Positions 17,030 to 25,382 of a stretch of DNA of 64,000 bases are shown here, piece by piece. Where the stretch lies: contig DAOMFL010000010.1 of the NCBI GenBank assembly GCA_035429805.1, positions 8,311 through 72,310 on the forward strand. Direction: 5' to 3'. This DNA is from JALORV01 sp035429805. GTDB taxonomy: Bacteria > Pseudomonadota > Gammaproteobacteria > Burkholderiales > Burkholderiaceae_F. The notes beneath the pieces were generated by a model. The model was not told the origin of the DNA and did no database searches. It saw only the letters and a program-made list of their open reading frames with translations. Both the position numbers and the translations under genes were made by a program. Numbering within the stretch: position 1 is the first letter of the stretch; every line of letters starts with the position of its first letter.

Positions 17030-17617
17030 ATGGGCGGCGCGCCAATTTCGCCTGCACGACGGCGCCGCTGCGGCTGGGCCGGCGGGGATCCGCTGATGGT
17101 CGCGTACCACGACAACGAATGGGGCGTGCCTTCGCACGACGACCGGCACCTGTTCGAGATGCTGACGCTCGAGGGCGCGCAGGCCGGCCTCTCGTGGAGC
17201 ACGATCCTGAAGAAGCGCGCGGGCTATCGCGAGGCCTTCGACGACTTCGACGCCGATCGCGTTGCGCGCTATACGCCGGCACGGATCGAGAAACTGCTGA
17301 AGAATCCCGGCATCGTGCGCAACCGCTTGAAGGTCGAAGCGGCTGTCGCCAACGCGCGCGCGGTGCGGTCAGTGCGCGACGAATTCGGATCGCTCGAACG
17401 CTTCCTGTGGTCTTTCACCGGCGGCAAACCCATCGTCAACCGCTGGAAGAGCTATCGCGACGCACCTGCCACGAGTGCTGAATCCGATGCGATGAGCAAG
17501 GCGCTGAAGTCGCGCGGCTTCAAGTTCGTCGGCTCGACGATCTGCTATGCCTTCATGCAGGCCACCGGCATGGTCGACGATCACCAGCGCGACTGCTGGC
17601 GCAGGACGGACCGATGA
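17030..17617 (+). CDS. tag: DNA-3-methyladenine glycosylase I
   Basis: A 195-aa base-excision repair glycosylase removing 3-methyladenine. Recognisable by CGWAGGDPLMVAYHDNEWGV, HDDRHLFEMLTLEGAQAGLS, WSTILKKRAGYREAF, KNPGIVRNRLKVEAAVANA and the C-terminal GFKFVGSTICYAFMQATGMV. In E. coli Tag the Zn site uses conserved Cys and His residues; the C-terminal HQRDCWR and N-terminal RCGWA fit this. It follows the dehydratase after 4 bp and overlaps the next gene by 4 bp (ATGA), so a repair gene is embedded in a catabolic operon. Confidence 0.95.
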   Translation: MGGAPISPARRRRCGWAGGDPLMVAYHDNEWGVPSHDDRHLFEMLTLEGAQAGLSWSTILKKRAGYREAFDDFDADRVARYTPARIEKLLKNPGIVRNRLKVEAAVANARAVRSVRDEFGSLERFLWSFTGGKPIVNRWKSYRDAPATSAESDAMSKALKSRGFKFVGSTICYAFMQATGMVDDHQRDCWRRTDR

Positions 17618-18582
17618 AGGCGCTGATCACGGACTTTGACTTTCCTGACATCCGGCTCGAGCAGCAGCTGTTCGCCGAGGCTGGTGTTGACCTCGGGCAT
17701 GCCCAGTGCCGGACCGAGGAGCAGCTGATCGAGGCCGGCCGCGAGTGCGATGCGCTGCTGGTCCAGTACGCGCCGGTCACCGATCGCGTTCTGGGCGCCC
17801 TGCCGAGGGTCGGCATCGTCAGCCGCTACGGTGCCGGCTTCGACACCGTTGACACCACGGCCTGTGCGCGCCGCGGCGTCTGGGTCGCCAATTCGCCCGA
17901 CTACGGAGTTGGCGAAGTGGCCACGCATGCGCTCGGAATGGCGCTGGCGCTGCTGCGCCACCTGGCGATCTACGATCGCGACGTCAGGGCCGGACGCTGG
18001 AGTTATCTGTCGCCCGGCACGATCCGCCGCGCCAGCGACCTGACGGTGGGGATCCTCGGGCTCGGCCGCATCGGCAAGCGCTTCGCGCATCTGGCACGCA
18101 ACTGCTTCGCGCGCGTGATCGCCTGCGATCCGTACATCATCGACGGCGACTTTTCCGCTTACGTCGGGCGGGTCGGCCTCGAGCGCCTGTTCGAAGAGGC
18201 CGACGTCGTCTCGCTGCACGTGCCGCTCAACGACGAAACGCGGGGAATGGTGGATGCGGGACTCCTCGGCCGCATGCGGCGCGGCAGCCTACTGGTGAAC
18301 ACGGCGCGCGGCGCGGTCGTCGACATCGATGCCTTGCTGGCGGCGCTCGAAGATGGCACGCTGGATGGTGCGGGCCTGGATGTGCTGCCGGTCGAGCCTG
18401 TGGCCGTCGATCATCCGCTCGCGCGGCATCCGCGGGTGCTGCTGACTCCACATTCCGCGTTCTACTCGACCGCGGCCGAAGTCGAACTGCGCCGCAAGGC
18501 AGCATTGAATATCGTGCAGTGGGCGAAGACAGGACGCCCGGCCTATCCTGTGGTCCAGGGGACGAAGAGCCTCGTCGCATAA
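17614..18582 (+). CDS. D-2-hydroxyacid dehydrogenase family, CtBP-like (copy 1)
   Basis: The 322-aa NAD-dependent protein has the C-terminal-binding-protein layout: GVGEVATHALGMALALLRHL, the nucleotide motif GILGLGRIGKRFA, NTARGAVVDIDALLAALEDG (Arg), LDVLPVEPVAVDHPL (Glu) and TPHSAFYSTAA (His). The catalytic Arg/Glu/His are all present. It would reduce a 2-keto acid or oxidise a 2-hydroxy acid in the pathway encoded around it. Its ATG overlaps the tag stop. A GC hairpin at 18588-18606 follows the stop. Confidence 0.9.
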   Translation: MKALITDFDFPDIRLEQQLFAEAGVDLGHAQCRTEEQLIEAGRECDALLVQYAPVTDRVLGALPRVGIVSRYGAGFDTVDTTACARRGVWVANSPDYGVGEVATHALGMALALLRHLAIYDRDVRAGRWSYLSPGTIRRASDLTVGILGLGRIGKRFAHLARNCFARVIACDPYIIDGDFSAYVGRVGLERLFEEADVVSLHVPLNDETRGMVDAGLLGRMRRGSLLVNTARGAVVDIDALLAALEDGTLDGAGLDVLPVEPVAVDHPLARHPRVLLTPHSAFYSTAAEVELRRKAALNIVQWAKTGRPAYPVVQGTKSLVA

Positions 18583-18587
18583 GGCGT

Positions 18588-18606
18588 CACGGCGCGCGGC
18601 GCCGTG
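18588..18606 (+). terminator. GC-rich hairpin after the hydroxyacid dehydrogenase gene
   Basis: CACGGCGC and GCGCCGTG form an 8-bp stem with a 3-nt loop between the hydroxyacid dehydrogenase stop and the ABC ATPase RBS. There is no T-tract, so it may be an RNA-stability or partial termination hairpin. Confidence 0.3.
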
Positions 18607-18624
18607 CGCAGGAGACAGCAACCG

Positions 18625-19698
18625 ATGGCGCAAGTCGCGATTCGCGGCGTGGCCAAGCGATTCGGCGCGACGACCGTTCTGCATGGGGTCGACATCACGA
18701 TTCCCGATGGCGCCTTCGCGGTCCTGGTCGGCCCCAGCGGCTGCGGCAAGACCACGCTGCTGCGGATGATCGCCGGGCTCGAGGAGATCAGCGCAGGCGA
18801 GATCCTGATCGGCGATCGCGTCGTCAATCGCGTGCCGCCGAAGGAACGCGACATCGCGATGGTGTTCCAGAACTACGCGCTCTATCCGCACATGACGGTG
18901 CGCGACAACATGTCGTTCAGCCTGCGACTGGCCAATGCAGACAAGGCGACGATCGACCAGCGCGTCGCGCGGGCGGCGGACATCCTCGGGCTCGGCAAAC
19001 TGCTCGACCGGTACCCGCGACAACTCTCGGGCGGACAGCGGCAGCGCGTCGCGATGGGCCGTGCGATCGTGCGCGACCCGCAGGTGTTCCTGTTCGACGA
19101 GCCGCTTTCAAACCTGGACGCCAAGCTGCGCGTGCAGATGCGCACCGAGATCAAGGAACTGCATCAGCGACTGAAGACCACCTCGGTGTACGTAACGCAC
19201 GACCAGATCGAGGCGATGACAATGGCCGACAAGATCGTCGTGATGAAGGATGGCGTCGTCGAGCAGACCGGCGGCCCCCTCGACCTCTACGACAATCCGG
19301 CGAACACCTTTGTGGCCGGGTTCATCGGCTCGCCGGCGATGAATCTGGTGCCGGGCACTGTTCGGCGCCAGGACAGCACGCTCCAGGTCGTGTTCGCCAA
19401 CGGGAACTCCCTGCCACTGGCATACAACGCAGCGGCGCGCGAGGGGCAGACGATCCTATACGGTATCCGGCCCGAGCACTTTGCCGTCGGCAGTTCCGGC
19501 GGTCTCGGTGTCGAAGTCATCGTCGTCGAGCCAACCGGTGCCGATACCCAGATCTACTGCCGCTTCATCGACCAGGAAGTAACGGCGACGATCCGCGACC
19601 GGACGAACGTGCGTGCCGGCGATCGCATCACGCTTGTCCCGGACGCAGGACGTGCACATCTTTTCGACGCCGCGAGTGGCAGGCGCCTCGCGGCGTGA
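18625..19698 (+). CDS. ABC transporter ATP-binding protein, MalK/UgpC type
   Basis: The 357-aa ATPase of a carbohydrate (CUT1) importer. Walker A GPSGCGKTT is at residues 36-44. Q-loop VFQNYALYPHMTV, signature LSGGQRQRVAMGRAIVRDP, Walker B VFLFDEPLSNLDAKLR and H-loop VYVTHDQIEAM follow. After residue 240 comes the MalK-type regulatory/TOBE domain (FIGSPAMNLVPGTV, LYGIRPEHF). ATG 18625 follows GGAG and is preferred over upstream in-frame codons. It is the first of four genes (ATPase, binding protein, two permeases). ATPases of this kind are shared among sugar, polyol and glycerol-phosphate systems, so the ligand is not fixed by it. Confidence 0.93.
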   Translation: MAQVAIRGVAKRFGATTVLHGVDITIPDGAFAVLVGPSGCGKTTLLRMIAGLEEISAGEILIGDRVVNRVPPKERDIAMVFQNYALYPHMTVRDNMSFSLRLANADKATIDQRVARAADILGLGKLLDRYPRQLSGGQRQRVAMGRAIVRDPQVFLFDEPLSNLDAKLRVQMRTEIKELHQRLKTTSVYVTHDQIEAMTMADKIVVMKDGVVEQTGGPLDLYDNPANTFVAGFIGSPAMNLVPGTVRRQDSTLQVVFANGNSLPLAYNAAAREGQTILYGIRPEHFAVGSSGGLGVEVIVVEPTGADTQIYCRFIDQEVTATIRDRTNVRAGDRITLVPDAGRAHLFDAASGRRLAA

Positions 19699-19743
19699 TT
19701 TCACCCGGCCTAAGACTGTCAGCCACCCACAAAGGAGACGTGC

Positions 19744-21063
19744 ATGAAAGACATGAAGCGGCGGGAGTTTCTGAAGACGTCGGCGGGCGTGGCGGCTGCC
19801 GCGGCCGGGCCGATGATCTGGGTCAAGGACGCCAGCGCGCAGTGGAGCAACGCCCCGGAGAAGGGAGCCAAGCTTCGCGTGCTGCGCTGGAAGCGTTTCG
19901 TGCAGGGCGATGAGGACCAGTATCTCGCCAACGTCAAGAAGTTCTCCGAGAAGTACGGCATCGAGGTACGCGTCGATGCCGAGGGCTGGGAAGACGTGCG
20001 TCCGAAGGCGGCGGTCGCCGCCAACACCGGCGCCGGGCCCGACATCATCCTGTCGACCAACGACGACGCCAACCTGTATCCCGAGAAGCTGGTCGACGTC
20101 ACGGACCTGTGCACCTACCTCGGCAAGAAGTACGGCGGCTTCTACCCGGTCTGCGATCCGTACTTGCGGCCCGACGGCAAGAAGTGGATCGGCGTGCCAC
20201 TCGGTGTCGCGGGCGTGTGCATGGTGTACCGCATCAGCCACGTGAAGGCCGCGGGTTTCGACACCTTCCCGCGCGACACAGATGGATTCCTGAAGCTGTG
20301 CAAAGCGCTGAAGGACAAGGGCACGCCGCCCGGGTTTGCGCTGGGCAATGCCACTGGGGACGGCAACACCTGGGTGCAGACGCTGGTGTGGGGCTTCGGC
20401 GGCAAGCTGGTCGACAAGGACAACAAGGTCGTCATCGACAGCCCGGAGACGATCAAGGCGCTCGAGTATTCGAAGGAGTTGTATTCGACGTTCGTGCCGG
20501 GCACGCTGTCGTGGCTCGACCCGAACAACAACAAGGCGTTCCTCGACGAGCAGATCTCGCTGACGAACAACGGAATTTCGATCTACTACGCGGCCAAGAC
20601 CTCGAAGGATCCGAAGGTCGCGGCGCTGGCGGCGGACATCAACCACGCCAACATGCCGATCGGACCGATCGGCAAGCCGAGCGAGTTCCAGCTGTTCTTC
20701 AACCAGATGATCTTCAAGTACACGAAGTACCCGAAGGCGGCCAAGGAGTTCCTGCGCTTCATGATGGAAGCCGAGCAGATGGATCCGTGGGTGCAGGCGG
20801 CCATCGGCTACGTGACGCCGGCGCTTACGTATTACGAGAAGAATCCCATCTGGACCGTCGATCCGAAGCACACGCCGTACCGCGACTCGATGAAGAACAT
20901 GTGGCCGAGCGGTTATGCCGGCAAGATGGGCTACGCGTCGGCCGGCGCACTGGCGGACTTCATCGTCGTCAACATGGTCGCCGAGGCGGCATCGGGATCG
21001 AAGACGCCGAAGGAAGCTGCTGAGCGCGCCCAGAAGCGGGCCGAGCGGTACTACAAGGTCTGA
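19744..21063 (+). CDS. Extracellular solute-binding protein, carbohydrate ABC transporter, Tat-exported
   Basis: A 439-aa periplasmic binding protein (family 1). The N-terminus MKDMKRREFLKTSAGVAAAA has twin arginines at residues 6-7 within an RRxFLK Tat motif, and cleavage is expected after ASA near residue 32. The mature protein contains a typical binding-protein fold (TGAGPDIILSTNDDANLYPE, VPLGVAGVCMVYRISHV, FQLFFNQMIFKYTKYPKAAK). Its ligand is probably a sugar or sugar acid used by the neighbouring enzymes. AAAGGAGA precedes the ATG. A 123-bp gap follows before the permeases, a common place for an mRNA-stabilising structure; GTGCCC/GGGCAC near 21123-21156 can pair weakly. Confidence 0.92.
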   Translation: MKDMKRREFLKTSAGVAAAAAGPMIWVKDASAQWSNAPEKGAKLRVLRWKRFVQGDEDQYLANVKKFSEKYGIEVRVDAEGWEDVRPKAAVAANTGAGPDIILSTNDDANLYPEKLVDVTDLCTYLGKKYGGFYPVCDPYLRPDGKKWIGVPLGVAGVCMVYRISHVKAAGFDTFPRDTDGFLKLCKALKDKGTPPGFALGNATGDGNTWVQTLVWGFGGKLVDKDNKVVIDSPETIKALEYSKELYSTFVPGTLSWLDPNNNKAFLDEQISLTNNGISIYYAAKTSKDPKVAALAADINHANMPIGPIGKPSEFQLFFNQMIFKYTKYPKAAKEFLRFMMEAEQMDPWVQAAIGYVTPALTYYEKNPIWTVDPKHTPYRDSMKNMWPSGYAGKMGYASAGALADFIVVNMVAEAASGSKTPKEAAERAQKRAERYYKV

Positions 21064-21186
21064 CGTTCCGAGCACGCTGACGCGCCGGAACATCTCGCCG
21101 GGCTGGAGCGGACGCGCGGTGCGTGCCCCTCGAGTCCGGCGGGCGCCGGGCACCTCGCGCGCGCCGTCGTTTGCTGAGATCAAGAC

Positions 21187-22086
21187 GTGAACAGACTGCT
21201 CGACAACCGTAACTTCCTGGGGCTCGTCTTCATGCTCCCGGCGGCGGTCGTGCTGCTGCTGTTCCTGACCTATCCGCTCGGGCTGGGCACCTGGCTCGGT
21301 TTCACCGACACCAAGATCGGACGCGGCGGCGAGTGGATCGGGCTCGAGAACTACGAATTTCTCTGGGGCGACGCGGTTACGCGGCTTTCGGTCTTCAACA
21401 CGCTCTTTTACACAGTCGTCGCCAGCGTCATCAAGTTCGCACTCGGCCTGTGGCTCGCATTGCTGCTCAACAAGAACCTGCCGTTCAAGTCCTTCATCCG
21501 CGCCATCGTTTTGCTGCCGTTCATCGTCCCGACCGCGCTGTCGGCGATTGCCTTCTGGTGGATCTACGACGCGCAGTTCTCGATCATCAGCTGGACGCTG
21601 GTGAAGCTCGGCTGGATCGACCGCTACATCGATTTTCTCGGCGAGCCATGGCTCGCCCGCCTGTCGGTGATCGCAGCCAATATCTGGCGCGGCGTGCCGT
21701 TCGTCGCAATCTGCCTGCTGGCGGGTCTGCAGACAATCTCGCCGTCGTACTACGAGGCCGCGAGCCTCGACGGCGCCACCGACTGGCAGCAGTTCCGCTA
21801 CGTGACGCTGCCACTGCTGACGCCGATCATCGCGGTGGTGATGACGTTTTCCGTGCTCTTTACGTTCACCGATTTCCAGTTGATCTACGTGCTGACGCGC
21901 GGCGGACCTTTGAACGCCACCCACCTGATGGCAACACTCAGTTTCCAGCGCGCGATCCCGGGGGGAGCGCTGGGCGAAGGCGCCGCGCTCGCCACAGCGA
22001 TGGTGCCGTTCCTGCTGGCGGCGATCCTGTTCAGCTATTTCGGATTGCAGCGCCGCGCGTGGCAGCAGGGTGGGCAGGACAAGTGA
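21187..22086 (+). CDS. ABC transporter permease, MalF/UgpA type
   Basis: The 299-aa inner-membrane permease has six expected helices (first: FLGLVFMLPAAVVLLLFLTY). The cytoplasmic EAA loop is YYEAASLDGATDWQQFRYVT followed by LPLLTPII, the coupling site for the ATPase. It pairs with the next gene, whose start overlaps its stop (GTGA). Part of the CUT1 importer at 18625-22985. Confidence 0.92.
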   Translation: MNRLLDNRNFLGLVFMLPAAVVLLLFLTYPLGLGTWLGFTDTKIGRGGEWIGLENYEFLWGDAVTRLSVFNTLFYTVVASVIKFALGLWLALLLNKNLPFKSFIRAIVLLPFIVPTALSAIAFWWIYDAQFSIISWTLVKLGWIDRYIDFLGEPWLARLSVIAANIWRGVPFVAICLLAGLQTISPSYYEAASLDGATDWQQFRYVTLPLLTPIIAVVMTFSVLFTFTDFQLIYVLTRGGPLNATHLMATLSFQRAIPGGALGEGAALATAMVPFLLAAILFSYFGLQRRAWQQGGQDK

Positions 22087-22985
22087 GCAGGGACGAGCAA
22101 CTCGAAGTGCCAGCCACGCCCGAGACGACCGACTCGCAGGGCATGAAGTACCTCGAGTCCGCGCCACGGCGGCTGCTCACCATGTATCTGCCGCTGGCGG
22201 TGTTTCTCTTCGTGCTGCTGTTTCCCTTCTACTGGATGACCATCACCGCGTTCAAGCCGAACGAGGAGCTTCTGTCGCGCGAGGGCAATCCGTTCTGGGT
22301 GATCCATCCGACACTCGCCAACATCAAGAAATTGCTGTTCGATACCGCGTATCCGGACTGGCTATGGAACACGATGCTGGTGTCGGTCGTCTCCACGCTG
22401 CTTTCGCTCTTCTGCAGCGTTCTGGCGGCGTACGCGATCGAGCGACTGCGTTTCCGCGGGTCGCGTTACGTGGGAATGAGCATCTTCCTCGCGTACCTGG
22501 TGCCGCCGTCGATCCTGTTCATCCCGCTGGCGGCGATCATCTTCAAGTTCCAGCTGTTCGACACGCGGCTCGCGCTGATCCTGACGTACCCGACCTTCCT
22601 GATCCCGTTCTGCACCTGGCTGCTGATGGGTTACTTCCGCACTATCCCGTTCGAACTCGAGGAGTGCGCGCTGATCGACGGTGCCAGTCGGTTGCAGATC
22701 CTGGTGAAGATCATCCTGCCGCTGGCGGTGCCCGGCATGATCTCGGCCGGCATCTTCGCCTTCACTTTGTCCTGGAACGAGTTCATCTACGCACTGACCT
22801 TCATCTCCTCCTCTGAGGTCAAGACCATCGCGGTTGGCGTGATCACTGAGCTGGTCGAGGGCGATGTCTATCACTGGGGCGCACTGATGGCCGGCGCGCT
22901 GTTTGGCTCGCTCCCGGTTGCGATCCTGTATTCGTTTTTCGTCGAGCACTACGTCTCGGGCATGACGGGGGCCGTCAAGGAGTAG
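22083..22985 (+). CDS. ABC transporter permease, MalG/UgpE type
   Basis: The 300-aa second permease has an EAA loop ELEECALIDGASRLQILVKI followed by ILPLAVPGMIS, and membrane helices such as LLTMYLPLAVFLFVLLFPFY. GTG 22083 overlaps the upstream stop and gives a 20-residue hydrophilic N-terminal tail (SRDEQLEVPATPETTDSQG). The internal ATG at 22143 would give a 280-aa protein of more usual size but has a poorer ribosome site. The 110 bp after the stop (22986-23095) hold no gene and no strong terminator. Confidence 0.9.
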   Translation: MSRDEQLEVPATPETTDSQGMKYLESAPRRLLTMYLPLAVFLFVLLFPFYWMTITAFKPNEELLSREGNPFWVIHPTLANIKKLLFDTAYPDWLWNTMLVSVVSTLLSLFCSVLAAYAIERLRFRGSRYVGMSIFLAYLVPPSILFIPLAAIIFKFQLFDTRLALILTYPTFLIPFCTWLLMGYFRTIPFELEECALIDGASRLQILVKIILPLAVPGMISAGIFAFTLSWNEFIYALTFISSSEVKTIAVGVITELVEGDVYHWGALMAGALFGSLPVAILYSFFVEHYVSGMTGAVKE

Positions 22986-23095
22986 CCGCGACGGCACGAC
23001 GGCGGAGGGGCCCCATCGACGCCGTCAACCGATGACGTCGCAGGGACGTTGTAGCCAGTGGCAGCGCTCACAAGCATCGGCCTGCCACCTGTCCC

Positions 23096-23836
23096 ATGCG
23101 CCGCGTGCATCACCTCATCCTCATTCCGGCACTGGCGCTGGCCGCTGCGCTACCGGCGGCAGCCGTCACGTCAAGCGCGCCCGTCGAGCTGCACGACCGC
23201 ATCGCGCTCGACGGAAAGACGGACCGGCGCATCGCTCTGACGCTGGACGCCTGCGGCGGCGGATACGACGCGGAACTGATCGACTTCCTGATCCTGCATC
23301 GCATCCCAGCCACGGTCTTCGCGACCGGCAGGTGGATCGAGCGCAACCCGGTCGGCCTGGCGGTACTGAAGTCGCACGCGGATCTATTCGGCATCGAGGA
23401 CCACGGCGAACATCACCGTGCGGCGGTGATCGGCGCCGGCCGCCGCATCTACGGTATTCCGGGCGTGGCTGACATCGGCCAGCTGCGGGGCGAAGTCACG
23501 GGCGGCGCTGACGCGATCGAGCAGGCCTTTGGAACCCGGCCACGCTGGTACCGCGGCGCGACGGCCGAGTACGATCCGCAGGCAGCCAGCGAGATCCGTC
23601 GCATGGGATTCCGGATCGCCGGCTTCTCCGTGAATGCGGATGCAGGCGCCACGCTGTCGGCGAACTCCGTGTCCGCACGCGTGCGCCGCGCCCAGCCGGG
23701 CGACGTGATCCTGGCGCACATGAACAAGCCGTCGTCCGACACCAACGAAGGGCTCAGGCCCGCCCTGCTCGAACTGCGTGCCCGTGGCCTGCAGTTCGTC
23801 AGGCTCGACGACGTCGAACTCAGCTCGTTGCCCTGA
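23096..23836 (+). CDS. Exported polysaccharide deacetylase-family protein
   Basis: The 246-aa protein starts with a signal peptide (HHLILIPALALAAALPAAAV). The NodB-like core shows ALTLDACGGGYDAELIDFLI in place of the usual TFDDGP, so the second metal Asp is replaced by Ala. The histidine cluster is IEDHGEHHRA, then RPRWYRGATAEYDPQAA and PGDVILAHMNKP. This TLDAC...GYD variant recurs in a subgroup of the family and may not be a classical chitin or peptidoglycan deacetylase. It lies alone between the ABC importer and a DUF1345 gene; no functional link is evident. Confidence 0.82.
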   Translation: MRRVHHLILIPALALAAALPAAAVTSSAPVELHDRIALDGKTDRRIALTLDACGGGYDAELIDFLILHRIPATVFATGRWIERNPVGLAVLKSHADLFGIEDHGEHHRAAVIGAGRRIYGIPGVADIGQLRGEVTGGADAIEQAFGTRPRWYRGATAEYDPQAASEIRRMGFRIAGFSVNADAGATLSANSVSARVRRAQPGDVILAHMNKPSSDTNEGLRPALLELRARGLQFVRLDDVELSSLP

Positions 23837-23872
23837 GGCCACGCCGCCGCGCGAGCTGCGCTAGGCTTGCGC

Positions 23873-24550
23873 ATGACTCGACTCAAGTGGCCCCTCGCCT
23901 TTGTCCGGCGGCGGCTGCGCCTGGTCATCGCGCTTGCACTTGGCGTCGCCGCAGGCGTGGCGGCGCCCGAACACCTGGTTTCCGGTGAACCGTTCCGCCG
24001 CTTCCTCGTCGGCTGGAACGTGGCCGTCTGGACCTATCTCGTGCTCGTCGGCTGGCTGCTGCTGCGCGCGGACCATGCTCTGACGCGGGCGATCTCGGAA
24101 CGCGAGGACCCGGGCGCCGCCGTGGTCCTGACGGTTCTTTCGCTGGTCGCGGTCACGAGCCTGGCAGCGATCGGTGCGGAACTGGCCGCCGCGCGCGGCA
24201 GCGGCGATCAGACCGCACGCTACCTGTTCGCAGGATCCACGCTGTTCGGTTCGTGGCTGATGCTGAATGTCCTGTTCGCGTTCCACTACGCCCACATGTT
24301 CTTCCGCGACACCATGCGGTCGCGGCCGCTGCGCTTTCCCGACCAGCCGCCGCCGGACCCGGACTTCTGGGACTTCCTCTACTTTTCGTTCACGATCGCA
24401 GTGGCCGCGCAGACATCCGACATCTCTGTCGTCGCGTCCGGCATGCGCAGGATCGTGCTGGCACACTCCATTCTTGCGTTCCTTTTCAACGTTGCGATTC
24501 TGGGCGCGACGATCAACGTCGTCGCCGGGCTGCTGGGCGGCAAGCCCTGA
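23873..24550 (+). CDS. DUF1345 integral membrane protein
   Basis: A 225-aa protein with about six hydrophobic helices (LRLVIALALGVAAGVAAPEH, VWTYLVLVGWLLL, VVLTVLSLVAVTSLAAIGAE, STLFGSWLMLNVLFAFHYAH, AHSILAFLFNVAILGATINV). The pattern FHYAHMFF followed by PDFWDFLYFSFTIAVAAQTS is typical of DUF1345. Some relatives carry a pore-like TxxTSD segment, here AAQTSDISV, recalling two-TM ion-channel filters. Function unknown. A TTG 6 nt upstream is an alternative start. Confidence 0.85.
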   Translation: MTRLKWPLAFVRRRLRLVIALALGVAAGVAAPEHLVSGEPFRRFLVGWNVAVWTYLVLVGWLLLRADHALTRAISEREDPGAAVVLTVLSLVAVTSLAAIGAELAAARGSGDQTARYLFAGSTLFGSWLMLNVLFAFHYAHMFFRDTMRSRPLRFPDQPPPDPDFWDFLYFSFTIAVAAQTSDISVVASGMRRIVLAHSILAFLFNVAILGATINVVAGLLGGKP

Positions 24551-24610
24551 AGCGCACCTGTTCGCGGTGTGTCATCGAGGTCCCGCCGCCACTCCCGCTT
24601 CATCCGCGCG

Positions 24611-25375
24611 TCAGGGCATCAGCTGTCCGCCGTTGACCTCGAGGATCTGCCCGGTGACATAGCTGCTCATCGCGTCGGAGGCCAGGTAGAGGAACGCGCC
24701 GGCGCACTCGTCGGCGGTGCCGAGCCGGCCCATCGGGATCGTCGTCTTCAGAGCTTCCAGCGTCGCGGCCGGCGTGTGCCGGTCGTGCAGCGGTGTCAGG
24801 ATGACACCGGGCGCCACACCGTTGACGCGCACGTGGTCGGCGAGAAACTCCTTCGCGAGTCCCCGCGTCAGCGTGCTGACGAACCCCTTCGTCGCCGCAT
24901 AGAGAACGACGCCGGGCCCGCCGCCGTTGCGCGCCGCAATCGACGTCACATTGATGATGTTGCCGCCGCCCTGGCCGCGAAACACGCCAATGATGGCCTG
25001 GCACATCGCGACGACCGAGCGCACGTTGAGCTGCAGCATCGCGTCGAAATCGCTTTCGCTCCATGCCACGAACGGCTTGCGGTCGAAGACATTGCCGGCG
25101 TTGTTCACCAGCACGTCGATGCGACCGAAATGCTGCTGCACCGCCTTTACCAGCCGCGCGGGTTCGCCGGGCTGCGTCACGTCGGCACGGAAAACTGCGG
25201 CATTCCCACCGTCGGCGGCGATCTCGGCGGCCACGGCGCGGGCCGGCGCTTCGCTCACGTGATAGTGCACCGCCACGCGTGCTCCGGCGTGCCCGAACGC
25301 GCGTGCCGCCGCCGCGCCGATGCCGGTGCTGGAGCCAGTCACCAGGATCACCTTGCCTTTCAGGTCGCTTGTCAT
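24611..25375 (-). CDS. SDR-family dehydrogenase (copy 2)
   Basis: The 254-aa classical SDR has cofactor motif TGSSTGIG near residue 14, NNAGNVFDR, Ser in NVTSIAARNG, and YAATK as the catalytic Tyr-Lys. The His-containing segment VAVHYHVSEAPAR after strand 2 lacks the acidic residue, which favours NADP. It starts a leftward-reading group whose other members are a hydroxyacid dehydrogenase, LDH2 copy 2 and an FAH-family enzyme, with this SDR as the last gene. The 60-bp gap to the convergent DUF1345 gene has no clear terminator. Confidence 0.88.
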   Translation of the reverse strand: MTSDLKGKVILVTGSSTGIGAAAARAFGHAGARVAVHYHVSEAPARAVAAEIAADGGNAAVFRADVTQPGEPARLVKAVQQHFGRIDVLVNNAGNVFDRKPFVAWSESDFDAMLQLNVRSVVAMCQAIIGVFRGQGGGNIINVTSIAARNGGGPGVVLYAATKGFVSTLTRGLAKEFLADHVRVNGVAPGVILTPLHDRHTPAATLEALKTTIPMGRLGTADECAGAFLYLASDAMSSYVTGQILEVNGGQLMP

Positions 25376-25382
25376 CGAGTCC

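Noticed and set aside
19456..22167. A 903-codon leftward frame opposite the ABC transporter genes
   Set aside because: Shadow frame; the forward genes have complete motifs and ribosome sites.
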